Below are positions 49,481 to 59,474 of a stretch of 64,000 nucleotides of DNA, piece after piece; position 1 is the stretch's first letter; every line of letters starts with the position of its first letter. Under the pieces are notes generated by a model. The model was not told the DNA's origin, ran no database searches, and saw nothing but the letters and a program-made list of their open reading frames with translations. Origin of the DNA: Moniliella sp. 'wahieum' (lineage: Eukaryota > Basidiomycota > Moniliellomycetes > Moniliellales > Moniliellaceae); NCBI GenBank assembly GCA_003971905.1, contig RSEE01000006.1:558001-622000 (forward strand), in the 5' to 3' direction. Made by a program: the position numbers and the translations under genes.

Positions 49481-50011
49481 ATGAACGTGTGGGTGACTTC
49501 GGCATCGCGCCTGCCCGGCGCGGGTGTGCCAGGGCGAATTGTTTGCAACGCTCAGAGAGGAACACGAGACCGCAAGCGATGCGGTCCATGACCTCACCGC
49601 GGGGCGGGTGTGATCCGTTCATTCTTGAGCGATTGCCAATAATATGCGCACAAGTACACCCGGATTGCCGGGGGATCCCGAGGCGGTGGGTCTCTCTCTT
49701 ATGTGGTGCAAAAAGCCCTGGTACGTTGCCAAGAAGCCTCAGACTGGTTCCGCGCTGGCAATCGCATCGACGTTTTCGAGAAAGAGGAGGCCAATGCCAA
49801 GGTGATCCAAGCGTTCCTCCCACAGTCCTTGTTTGACGCGGAGGTCTCCGAGATCATCCAGCAAGTTGTCGCTGAAGCTGGAAGCGGCCGTAAGGGCAAA
49901 GACGCCGTAAGCCAGAATATGGCAGCCGTCAACAAGAAAATCGGCGCTTCATGCACCTTCAAAACCTGTGTTGGCTTTGGTCAAGGGGCTGGTAAGTGCA
50001 GGAGGGGATAA
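49481..50011 (+). CDS. GatB/YqeY domain protein (Aim41-like, mitochondrial)
   Basis: The best part (49690-49915) has SYVVQKALVRCQEASDWFRA, FEKEEANAKVIQAFLP and AEVSEIIQQVVAEAG, matching the YqeY pattern of an ion-pair-rich helix followed by L-x-x-(Y/F)-L-P. Upstream, in one frame at about 49600-49650, VIRSFLSD and YAHK match the family's N-terminal L-R-S-L-L-S...A-E-K block. The C terminus (PSKPVLALVKGLVSAGG) appears after a shift near 49950. YqeY domains resemble the tRNA-binding tail domain of GatB; the yeast homologue Aim41 is mitochondrial with unknown role. Start, introns and exact end are unclear. It converges on UreD: the stop is 28 bases from the ureD stop. Confidence 0.5.
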
Positions 50012-50038
50012 TACCTCCATGGGGGTATCATCGCACGG

Positions 50039-51327
50039 TCATTCCAGGTCTGGTAACCCCCCAAATGCCTGTCTGTACAGATCGTCCCCAATGACGAACA
50101 TAAGTGGTTGCAGGTGACTGCGGAACCATGCGCGTACGGTATCCGCGTCAGGTCCAGCCCACGAACAACGGCTGTGCGGAGCACATTGGGCTTGCGGGGA
50201 TCCCGAGATGGCGCGGTGGCATAGGGGTACAGCGTACTCTGCTTGCCCACCATCGATGTCTCGTTGAGGATGCTAATGCTCCACAACAGAGGTAGTGCCG
50301 CGTTAGGGCGCACCATTCGCTGTTGGATCTGATGAAAAGCATCCATGAGCTCGATGATGGCTTTCTGCACCGCCGGACCCAAAAGATAGAGAGTTGCATA
50401 GCATCCATACGGCGCACAACGCTGTGCTAGCGTCGGCTGTGTCTCTCCCCCGGGAAGAGAAAGCGGAGGTGGCTGGTCCAACACCAAGCTATCACGGATC
50501 ACCACCTTGCCTGCCACGCGGATCTCGTTCCGTGATGCGTACCGTTCGAACCCCCACAACTCTGCCGCGTTCATCCCGACAGGAGCATCGGATAGCACGC
50601 CGGGCGCCATACGAGTACGTCCAGCAGTATACCAGTCCAGAAGAGCAAGAGAAGATGTAATCGCGTCACGCACATCCACTCGCTGCACTTGTTCGTACTC
50701 TGCTGCTTCGAAGCAGGTCACTGCATCTGGCAAGAGGAAAAGGGAAGCGCCAGGACGAACAATGAATCGCACGGTTTGTCGGGACGCTGCGCTGGGTGAG
50801 GATGCAAGTGAAGTAGGGAGGGAGGACGGCCCTGTAGGAACAGCCGGCGTCGTCTGGGCCGAAATGCGGGGACCGCGTTTCTTGAACACCTTGGTGCTCC
50901 CTTGAGTGAGCAGCAGCAGGGCCGAGTCGGTCCCCACATCAATGTCTAGGTGCACCACATCACCGCTTACAAGTCCTCCTCCATAACCAGCAACGTAGAT
51001 GGCGCCCACCGGACAGGGCCGACTTAGTCCCAGTTGAGCATCCACCTCCTCGTCCGACAGTACTGGCTCCGTTAGGTCCATAGCGTCGGAGCCTGTCTGG
51101 GCGCGGAGGCGATGGGCATGGGCTTGACGCACGGCACGCACGCGTGCAATGGCATCAATAGATGTCTGCCGCGGATTGAGCAACTTGAGGGGGAAGTTGA
51201 ACGCAAGACGGGTAAAACTGCACGTCCCACCATTGGGGTGGTCCGTGTCGTAGGCGCGCAAGGTAGCATGGCCATGGGCCTCAAAGTTGGAGGTGCGGTA
51301 TGGCTCGGGTGCGACCGGCACCCCCAT
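50039..51327 (-). CDS. ureD: Urease accessory protein UreD
   Basis: A single frame from ATG 51327 (MGVPVAPEPYRTSNFEAHGH) carries LKLLNPR, GAIYVAGYGGGLVSGDVVHL, LLLLTQGSTKVFKK, FIVRPGASLFLLPDAVTCF, LALLDWYTAGR and ELWGFERYASRNEIRV, the conserved UreD blocks. UreD with UreF and UreG loads nickel into urease. Near 50140 the frame changes and the expected C terminus (DADTVRAWFRSHLQPL, then DDLYRQAFGGLPDLE) ends at TGA 50041-50039; reading on in the first frame would give a spurious tail to 49981. Length about 430 residues, with a Ser/Pro insert (residues about 150-175). No other urease gene is in the window. Confidence 0.9.
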
Positions 51328-51646
51328 GATTGCTTGCTTGGTGGTGAGGGGTGAGGGCCACGCGGGAGAAGTGGTGGGGTACCTGGGCGGGCCGAAGAGA
51401 GCTTGGAACGTGGTGTGGACCAGGGCGAAGATTCGCTCTCGGCTGTTTACTCCACTCGCCTACGCAAGCCCGACCGGGTGCAGGAACAATTGAAACCGAG
51501 CGCATTGCAGGCACCGATAACCACAGGCGGCGTTTGACGTTTGCCCCTGACAGATCACGCCCTGATCGATGACCCCTACCCAGCTCGCCCGCTTTTTTGG
51601 ATTAGTGGCCCGCCCTGACACGTTGGCTCCCAGCCTTGCCACCACC
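51328..51646. promoter_or_regulatory. Shared upstream region of ureD and the small membrane protein
   Basis: The ATGs of the two divergent genes are 319 bases apart, so both promoters lie in it. No specific site is recognised. An alternative ATG for the plus-strand gene is at 51569. Confidence 0.4.
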
Positions 51647-52207
51647 ATGAGCATCCTCAAGCCGCCCCAGAGCGCCTCCGCCCCCAATCCCGCCCCCCGG
51701 CGTCGGATCCTGCGCCATCCTACACGCCCATTGCCAGTCCGGCCGAGGTGGCAGCAGCACAGCACGCATCCCTTGCCGCTGCTGCCCTCCCTGCTACTCC
51801 CGCGCCCGTCATCCCCCCTTCTACGTGTGCGCCTGCCAGTGTCCCGACGCAACAGCCCTCCCCAGCTTCATTCCACCAACCTGTTCATCCTTCCAGTACG
51901 TCCCCCACCCCCGAATGTTCATGTCTGTCGAACGAGCAGCGCTGATTCAGATATTCCCTTGGTGCAGACGTCCCGTCTGGTCCTCACATCCGTTGTGCCG
52001 GCGGCACACGGCGGCACCGTCCCACTTTTCTCCGGAGCAGGCGAGGGGGGCGTATCAGAGCAAGTACTGTTAGACTTTGAGGCGTCTCGGCGGGCACGAC
52101 GGACCCTTTTGCATGCGTACCTATGGGCCTTCTTCATCTGGTGCCTACTTGGGACGGTAACGGTCAACATCACGTTTGGCGCCCAGGGACGTTACTTTCT
52201 GCACTAG
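51647..52207 (+). CDS. Small protein with one C-terminal membrane segment, unrecognised
   Basis: No family recognised. The ATG at 51647 sits in a strong context (accaccATGagc) and gives MSILKPPQSASAPNP. A Pro/Ala/Ser/Thr-rich region follows (in shifted frames), then a candidate 72-nt intron (51896-51967, GTACGT...GTGCAG), then TSRLVLTSVVPAAHGG, EQVLLDFEASRRARR and a hydrophobic segment YLWAFFIWCLLGTVTVNITF near the C terminus, ending GRYFLH. The layout suggests a tail-anchored or single-pass protein with a large soluble, disordered N terminus. The intron length is a multiple of three, so the frame stays open. Could be longer at the start (ATG 51569). Confidence 0.5.
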   Translation: MSILKPPQSASAPNPAPRRRILRHPTRPLPVRPRWQQHSTHPLPLLPSLLLPRPSSPLLRVRLPVSRRNSPPQLHSTNLFILPVRPPPPNVHVCRTSSADSDIPLVQTSRLVLTSVVPAAHGGTVPLFSGAGEGGVSEQVLLDFEASRRARRTLLHAYLWAFFIWCLLGTVTVNITFGAQGRYFLH

Positions 52208-53513
52208 GGCACAACGAGAACGCAAACCCCGAACCCCTCTCGACACTCTGCCGGACTCTTTATTTACCTTTAGGAGCTTCATGCGTCGCTCCTGCCTGCC
52301 CTTTTTTCTGTCCGGTTCGGATGGTGCTTCTCTTCTTCCACTGGCACGATTTGGCACGACTGTTTATTCTTCCTACCCAGAGTGCGTATTCTTATAGCAG
52401 TGACTGTCATCACTCTACCTTGCGTTGGAACAAGGGATCGGGGATACCAAAGAGGGTTGGTATTGGTAGAATGAAAGGCATGAGACAGGAAGCACGGCGT
52501 GGACTGTGATTGTCTGTGCTTCTTGCAGGGTAACTGGTATTGCCAGCCCCACGAATCAAGTTTTTGAGTGTCCGAGAGAAGAAAGCACGCCATGTGTGGA
52601 ACAAAGAGTAGCCGCCTGCACATCTTCAGCATATGTTGGGGAATACCAAGGTGCCAAATCTGGGGTGGGTGGCTAACCCTGAAGGAGGGAAAAGGATGGG
52701 CAGCTATGCACACATGCAGTCCCAAGCCTACAACTACAGATGACAGGTATCCAGCATAAACGATGATGAAGCACGATGATGAAAGACCACAAAATGGACG
52801 AAATACGGGGGATTACAGTGCGGTGGGCCATGCTCAGTCCCGGTAAGGAGAAGGGGAGAGAAGGTAATGGATGGCCAGGATCTGATGCCATGGATGGAAA
52901 GAAAGAGGTAGGGGGTAACACGGACGAAAAGTATAGGGGGGGCTCACAAGGTGGTCAGACACAACAAGGACAGGTGATCAAGGCCGTCGCTGCCAACCGC
53001 CTACCTTCCACTTCCACGTTAGGGGGCACAACTGATATACCCGCAGTTGACCGCTGGGACCGGCACTATCTGCCACCGATGTCAGCATGCCCCCGCCGCT
53101 ACCCTCGCCGACCACAACGCCAACAACGCCAGCTTTACAGTGTTCGACAACCCCACCCATCCACACGCCGCGCCAACATCCAGCCACATCAGGCACCCTG
53201 CCCGGTGGTGGTAATTGCCCCCTTACTGGTTGCATCGCCGGATCCCTGTCACGAGGCGCTCCCACGAGGCTCATCAAGCATCTGGCTGCCCCGTACACCA
53301 CTTCCCTAACGACATCCATGGCTCTCTCGGTCTCCCTACACACGAGGTGCTGAGTCCCTGAGCAAAGTCCTGAAGCCAACTTGCGACGTCGCACGCTGCA
53401 GGAAACTGTATCTGGTCTGCAAGGAGCGCAGATACGAAGGTCGCCCCGCTTCTTCGTCGTTCAGATCCTTTAACCTATCGGGATTCGGAAGATTCAGTTT
53501 TCATGGCTTCGGG
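52208..53513. other. Spacer between small membrane protein and NUXM-like gene
   Basis: No gene is recognised. Open frames at 52776-53309 (+), 53087-53353 (+) and 52978-53394 (-) overlap and have no recognisable domain; the part at 53080-53360 has higher GC and Thr/Pro/Ser coding potential on the plus strand, so a small unrecognised exon cannot be excluded. Confidence 0.35.
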
Positions 53514-54115
53514 TTAACAGAATTTGTGCGCAAAGGTATAATGCGGCACGTTCTTCGCCACGGCGCCCACTGGGTTGTCGAGCGGGCTCATCGAGTCAAA
53601 CACGCTGGGCCAAAATCAGTAAAGCAGTCCCCGTCGTGAGACAATACAGGCAGAACAGGACGAGTAACATACTAAGGTTGATGGAACCTGTGCTTGGTTG
53701 GGTTCTCCATAGATTGGAAGAAAAGCATGAGCTCCGCACGCTCGCGCTCGGCCGAGTAGGTTTCCACGCTTGAGGCCAACGACTCTTCGCGCGTCTCGCT
53801 CATGGTGCTCACAGCGTTCTGGAACGATTTAATTAGGTTATTGACCTTGTACCACTTGTCTTGTTCAATCTTCGAGTCAATCAAGTGGACATAGAGGATG
53901 GAGCCCACCACCGGGCCTGCCCACTTCCAGAACCACCATTGGTTCAACGAAACCGGCACCGCAGCACGGTCTGTGGGAGTAGTCTTGGCGTGGGCATCCG
54001 CGGCATGGCTGTGAGCTTCAGCCGAAAGGGATCGTGCACTCGTAGAAATCAGCCGGGATGGCAGTGGGGCGGGACAGAGGGCAGCGCGCCGCGAAAGCAG
54101 TGCGCGCGAGGCCAT
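53514..54115 (-). CDS. Small mitochondrial inner-membrane protein, NUXM-like (complex I accessory) candidate
   Basis: ATG 54115 (MASRALLSRRAALCPAPLPS) gives an Arg/Ser/Ala-rich mitochondrial presequence. Then come a membrane segment around WWFWKWAGPVVGSILYVHLI, a charged soluble helix region (IKSFQNAVSTMSETREES, YSAERERAELMLFF) and, after a 68-nt intron (53605-53672, GTATGT...CCCAG), the end HQPYVFDSMSPLDNPVGA, stopping at TAA 53514-53516. One N-terminal membrane helix, a W/R-rich amphipathic middle and a C-terminal P-E/V-F-(D/N)-x-x-S-P motif resemble the fungal complex I subunit NUXM (the 17.8-kDa type), by memory of the family layout. Function is inference. The upstream in-frame start at 54142 is possible (MSSPTTGNT). 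Confidence 0.5.
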
Positions 54116-56800
54116 CGTGTTGCCGGTGGTGGGCGAGCTCAAGCGCTTGCCGAGCTAACGCCCTCCGGGGCGGCGGTCAGGATTAGCTTAGTAATGGATG
54201 ACATTTGGTTTTTTTCAACTTTCAAACGCCATTTCCTGTCTAGACGGAAAACCTTCAAATCTGGCTACACTATAATGTCCTCTCTCATGGACCGAGACGA
54301 TCAATCAGGCCTGCCTCAGGCTTCTACTAGATTTGGAACCATTACTATAGGGCTTCACGTTAAGTACAGAGCGCATTTCCCAAGACTTATACATTTTGGC
54401 AACATGGAGTTACTAGGGTACCACTGGGCGTACGGGTCGGACTGCGTGTTGTGGAGGCGATACTGTTGGCTTACAGTCCGGTCAGTCTGCATTGTGTGTC
54501 TGTGGGGCTTCTTCGCCCCTTCCGTGTAGCAGCGAGACGATCCACGTCTCCACCGTTCCCCCGCACCTCGTTGACCGTTCCACAGTCCACACACCACCGT
54601 TCCACACCATGCTTCCACAATTTCATACTATATCGTAACAGTCGAGGCCAAGGAGGGAGTCCAAGGACCGACGGTCAGAGACGGCCAAGTGGTGGCACGG
54701 GCAGGTCCCGCCAGGGGGCTCACCCAGGTTTTGGAGGTACAATCCCTTATAGGAGACGGAAGGACGACTGACGGTAGTTTCGGGCTTTGGCTAGTTGGTA
54801 GACCCGAGCGGCCGACGAGGAGAGGCACGGAAGCCGAGGCGGCTGCACGTGTGGCAATCAGGCTACATATGCACCCGCTTGGGCTGTAGTATAAAATGTG
54901 TTTGAAGCATCCCGGGCTTTTAGGGAGATGGGTAGAGGAAGTGGAGGACAAACGCTGCCAGAACTGAGCCTGGACACGGACGGGGGTCGACGTGGCTGGG
55001 AAGGAACCCACGCGATAAGCTGGTACCGGGCATCGACGCGGCTGAAGGAAAGCCCGCGCAGCTGGGAGGACGGGAAGCTGGAGGACGAGGTTGGAAGATG
55101 AAGAAGCAGCTAAGTGGAGACGGGGTTGCCTGTACGGAATCAATTGGCTGGAAACGGGCAGGGGTTGGACAGGAAAGGTGGGAAGGGACGAGAATGGAAG
55201 GTAGCGAAAAGGATTCCTACCAACCAACAGGAGTACAAGCTAGATCAAAAGGGAAAACGGACACAATAGGGATGTAGAAAGGAAGACATGTCACGAAAAG
55301 GGTTCGTTGCCGCAGGCGCAACGGAGAAATGTAAAGCAAAAGTAAGTGTTGATGGGGGGACAGTCGTCGCAATACACCGTCGGAAACTTGGTGGCCTCTC
55401 ATTTGGGTCAACTGAATATGACCTGGGCTGGGGGCGATTATTGCCGCGCGGATGCATGGCCACTCGGGCCATCGTACATGGTTTAACCAACCATCATCAA
55501 ACTTGGTTAGACTTCGGAGCGCGCTCTTCTGATGGGTATGTGCAAAGCAGGCGGGCTTTTTAGCTTGGATCACAGACCATCTCATATCCAACGCAACCCG
55601 TATCAAGTGGGAGAAAACAAGAAGTGTAGGCAAAGATCAAGAGCAACAGGGAAAAGGGAGAGCGACACGCACGAGATGTACCCTCAGACCCTAGCCTCGA
55701 AACATTCATGGGTATAACACGTTATTATTTCTTGGGACGTTGGGCCCAGCTGTCAACTCCTCCTAAAAGTCGGGCCCCGCAGTATCTCTCTGAGATGAGG
55801 TTGCAACCACGTCTGTATATCACTGTTGGCCACCAGTGGTCCAGCGCCCGTACCCGCCCCATTTTAGTGTGGTGTGTGTCTCGGGCCGGCACATTCGACG
55901 GAGATCTTCCCAGACATCAGACTTCTGGGTCCTCTCCCACAGCTCCCACAGCACTAACTCTCCTTTTTAGCTCTTACAGCTCGTGAATGCCACATCCAAT
56001 TTGCTTCTAGGTAGAACGCATCCCTCATTATAGGTCCGTCTATTTATCGTCGGGCAGAGGTGGGCCACTATATTTCCTCTTCATTTTTGTGTGGTCCACA
56101 TTCTAGTGTACTACATTGGAAGTCTCTCTCCTGAGAGGTCTTTTCACATTCGGGGCTAAGGTGAGGGAGACCCGAGTCGAGACTAGGCCAAGGGGTGTAG
56201 CAATCGTTTGTGGGGATGAAGCAAGAGCAGAGGACTTGATGCGAAATGTAAAAACAGGGAAGCAGCAAAAGACGCTCGGGACGAAGAAATTGGAATGGGA
56301 GCGAGATCAACCAAACGATGGCAGCCCTGGCACCTTTTTCTCAGCAGACAGTCCGAGAGAGGAATCTACACCTCGCCAACATGCCCACATGATGTTCTAC
56401 ACACTCTCATGATGAGGGCACACTCAGTAATGAAGTAATGAGAACACGGGCAAAAGCAAAACAGTAGTTCGCCGTCCAAAGTCTCTCGCAGTATAATACG
56501 GAGAGATGGTGTACATTTTTGTTGTCTCACTCGCGCGCCTATATCTCTCTCTCCATAACCACGTTCTGTCGGATCTCGAGCCATATTGGCCCGCTGTACG
56601 TCCGTGTGCCACGGTTGTTTTCTCACGGTTGTACAGCTGAATTGAAGCGTGGTCGGACTTTATTAAGATTACCCCGTGGCCCGCCAGGGCCCGCCACATG
56701 TATAACCATGTGGCCCATGTGACCGCCCTCCCCGTAAACTTTTGTCACAGCATCTCTGCCTGTGGGGGGTTGAACGTTGCCGTGTTGCCTCGTGTGACAC

Positions 56801-56820
56801 GTAACTAGTAACTAGTAACT
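56801..56820. repeat. TAACTAG triple repeat
   Basis: gtaactagtaactagtaact: the heptamer taactag is repeated, ending in cgtg. The core also occurs at 35558-35573. Confidence 0.8.
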
Positions 56821-57303
56821 CGTGAAAACGGAAACGTGGTGGGGAAACGCATGGCGACTTAGTTACACTAAGGGTGGAAGAAGCCGCTTCGACTGCTGGA
56901 ACAAGTGTGGTATGCAACAAGAACGCCCACAAGGCCCACAGTGACACGCTCCGGGGGCGCTCTTCTTCTTGGTGATGATGCGACGCGCGGGTGCTTGCCT
57001 CAGGCCTCAGGCCTCACATGCACATGTCACAAGACACTGCGAGAACAAGATGTTTGAGCCCTGCAAAACCCCTTCAAACTGTTGTGGTGGTTCATCGCTC
57101 CCATGCCTATCAACACGCTCAGCCTATTAAGCAATGAGGCTCAGCGCTCGCGCTCATTCGTCTCCACCTGCACGACATCCAGTTTGCAAGTGAATTGCGG
57201 AAGTCAAAGGGTCGCGGCCTGCTGCTGGTCACTATTATAGGTTTTCGCCTCCTGCCTGCGGTGTCCCATTGTGCGTGCTATACGTAGGATGTATGAGGCA
57301 GAA

Positions 57304-57366
57304 TGGACGACGCATGGTTGACGATCAATGACATGATCGATGATCGATGATCGACAATCGACGAGC
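57304..57366. repeat. Iterated ATCGATG / GATCGAC palindrome block
   Basis: Repeated gatcgatgatcgatgatcg-like units with flanking gacgatcaatgacatgatcg in about 60 bases. Confidence 0.7.
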
Positions 57367-57635
57367 ATGGAGTGTGCACCAAAAACGTCGAATTGGCAAC
57401 AGAGACCATCGCGGCGTCGAGTGGGTAGCCTATCTTATCTTGATCGTAGTATAGTGCCTCATAAGATCTAAGATTTTTAATGCCTAAGAGCGCACAGGCG
57501 CTCAGGCGATCAGGGTTAGCGCAATAAGCGCGGAGCTCTACTACTTGGTGCTTTGCCGCGAACCAAGAGACTGGCCAGACCATATTAGACAGTGGCCACA
57601 GACTCCAGACCTACGGATGCGGTCTGCCGTTCAGA

Positions 57636-57750
57636 GCACGTTCAAAACCGCACAGCGCACGTTCAATAACGTGTTCAACGCACACATGTCAAATTTCGTC
57701 GTCCGCGTTAACGTGTCAAGTTCAACGATCAACGTTCAACGTTCAATAAG
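57636..57750. repeat. Iterated GTTCAA(C/A)G(C/T) block
   Basis: acgttcaa, gtgttcaacgc, gttaacgtgtcaag and three acgttcaac copies within 115 bases. The related ttgaatttcaatgttcaac occurs at 17688-17706. Confidence 0.6.
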
Positions 57751-58196
57751 TGCGATGCCAGAAAGGGATGTCGATGGCCCTGGGACGGTCCATGGCCCCA
57801 AGACAAAGGACACAAGAGATGGTATGAACGAGGCGTCTCAGGCCATCCGGCGCTTGTCGAGCAAAAGCTGTCCCATTGCTGTCCTTTTTGGCCTTTTTCC
57901 GGGACAGCGGATGCGGTGTAGCATATGGCATGTGTCATGCTCATGCGTCGCGTGTCACGTGCATTCGATCTACCACACCCTGCTCCACCGCCAGCCACTG
58001 CCAGCCCCTGCCCCACCTGCTTTCTGCCCGCAGAAGCATCGGTGGCCTGCGGTGGCGCGTGATATATGCGTGATAGTTCCGCGGGGGACCGGGGACTGTG
58101 ACCGGTGACCCGGTGATGTGATGTGTGATGCGTGACGGTGGCTTGCGGCCGGTAACCGGTAAGGCGTTGGATCTTAGAAGCGTGGCACCTTTGCAG

Positions 58197-58345
58197 GAGC
58201 CAAGTCGACTTGTAGCTCCAAGCTTATTCAAGAACTTCAAAAAACGCTGCCAGGGCGTCGCGCACTAGGATCCTGCAGTTCAAGCTCGACTTGAAGCTTC
58301 GAGCTTCGCTGTACACTTGGATCTTAGAACCCAGCTTCAAGCTTG
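58197..58345. repeat. Second AAGCTT / TTCAAG / GACTTG block
   Basis: ccaagcttattcaag, gttcaagctcgacttgaagc, ttcgagcttcgctg and cagcttcaagcttgacc occur within 150 bases, in both orientations, like the block at 8236-8390. Confidence 0.6.
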
Positions 58346-58424
58346 ACCAGCTTTACTCAGCCGAGTACACTGCAACGTACCTGCAACCTCGTACCGGCTG
58401 TCGGGGTTGCCTGTTGTGTTGCCG

Positions 58425-58505
58425 GTTACCCATGTTACCGGTTACCTGTTATATGCGGTACGCGTTCCGTAGTTACGCGTTACGCGTTACGGTTACCGGT
58501 TGCGG
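58425..58505. repeat. GTTACCGGTT / ACGCGTTACG palindrome cluster
   Basis: Four gttacc(ggtt) units and three tacgcgttacgcgtta-type units in 80 bases; ACCGGT and ACGCGT are self-complementary. Confidence 0.75.
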
Positions 58506-58675
58506 TTCCGCTTGTTCGCGTAGACGTTTCTGCGTCACGCGTCACTCATCACATGGTGGCCTCTGGGCCTCAGGGGGTGAGAGGTGAGATCGATGGTCGG
58601 TGGTTGATGTCGGTGATGGATGATGCATGATGGAGATGGTGTGTGTGGTGTGTGATTGTGAAGCGGTCGGATCTC

Positions 58676-58785
58676 AGACCGAGCGTCTGAGGCGCTGAGG
58701 CGCTGAAGCTTCGCTGAAGGCTGAGCCTCAGCCTGAGGCCTCCGGCAAACTGAGGCAGCTGAGGCTCAGCGACTCAGCCGAACCG
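58676..58785. repeat. CTGAGG / GCTGAAGC / CTCAGCC cluster
   Basis: ctgaggcgctgaggcgctg followed by repeated ctgagcctcagcctgagg and ctcagcgactcagcc. CCTGAGG variants recur at 57001-57013 and 59222-59295. Confidence 0.65.
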
Positions 58786-59474
58786 AGGGGTGGATACGTA
58801 GGAGGCAGCCAGGCGGACAGCGGCTGGCGTACGCTGTGCAGGACGAGGGGCGGGCAGTGTGTGGTGGTGGCAGGGCCTGGCAGGGCGCGCGCGGCGATGG
58901 GCGGCAGCAGTAGGCCGGGTCAGTACCACTGGGTGGGCGGGGTCGATTGATTGATTGCACAAAGGGGGCTGTCCGGTGGGAGACGTTAGATCGTAGATGC
59001 GTTGGACACTGGGTACTGGGTGAATATGCTAGCGAGGGAAGACTGAATTCGTGTGGCTTGCTAGTAGCATGGTCTGCCACTGGCCGCTGCGCGTCTGCGC
59101 TGTCTGCCCGCCTGGACACGCTGCCGCCCAGACGCACCATGTCCGAGTGCGAGTCCGGATGAATTTGATTATCAACCTCGCGCCTGCGCCTGTGGGCCTG
59201 GTTGACTGATTTACTGATTATTGACCGATTCCTGAGGCCTGATTGGCTGGATTTGGCCGGGTGATTGCAGGATTGGCCTGAGGCCTGAGGCCTGATTAAT
59301 GAGTACGCCGTCTCAGTGGCGGAGGCGTGACGGTGAGGCCGATCAGCATCAACGCATTGCTCTCGTTGCGAGCGCAGCACCATCCAGCGCTTGTTGCCAC
59401 CCCCTAGGCCTTGCCCCCGCGTCTTCTCGCTCCGTGCCTCTGTGCCTCCATCCGACTGCCCCCGCGCTGCTGCC

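Larger units (their letters stand above)
54116..59474. other. Gene-poor region of about 5.4 kb with palindromic short repeats
   Basis: I found no gene with a recognisable domain. The longest open frame (54628-55227, minus) is Ser/Pro-rich and matches nothing I know. The first part (54.2-57.5 kb) looks less GC-rich than the rest of the window and has many stops in all frames. From 56.8 kb on the sequence is dense in iterated palindromes: taactagtaactag, cctcaggcctcaggcc (57000), atcgatgatcg (57304-57366), acgttcaac (57636-57750), aagctt (58197-58345), gttaccggtt (58425-58505), cctgagg/ctcagcc (58676-58780) and cctgaggcctgagg (59277-59295). No transposase or reverse transcriptase sequence is seen. 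Confidence 0.5.

Noticed and set aside
49981-50038. UreD ending at 49981
   Set aside because: That tail follows an out-of-frame continuation; the family C terminus in another frame ends at 50039.
52776-53309. Plus-strand 178-codon open frame between the small membrane protein and NUXM-like gene
   Set aside because: No domain; the frame changes composition half way; possible small exon but unsupported.
54628-55227. 199-codon minus-strand open frame in the gene-poor region
   Set aside because: No recognisable motif, Ser/Pro-rich, surrounded by stop-dense DNA; not enough to call a gene.
56801-59300. CRISPR array or mobile element from the repeated palindromes
   Set aside because: Units are 6-10 bases, adjacent, without unique spacers, terminal inverted repeats or a transposase; and the organism is a eukaryote.
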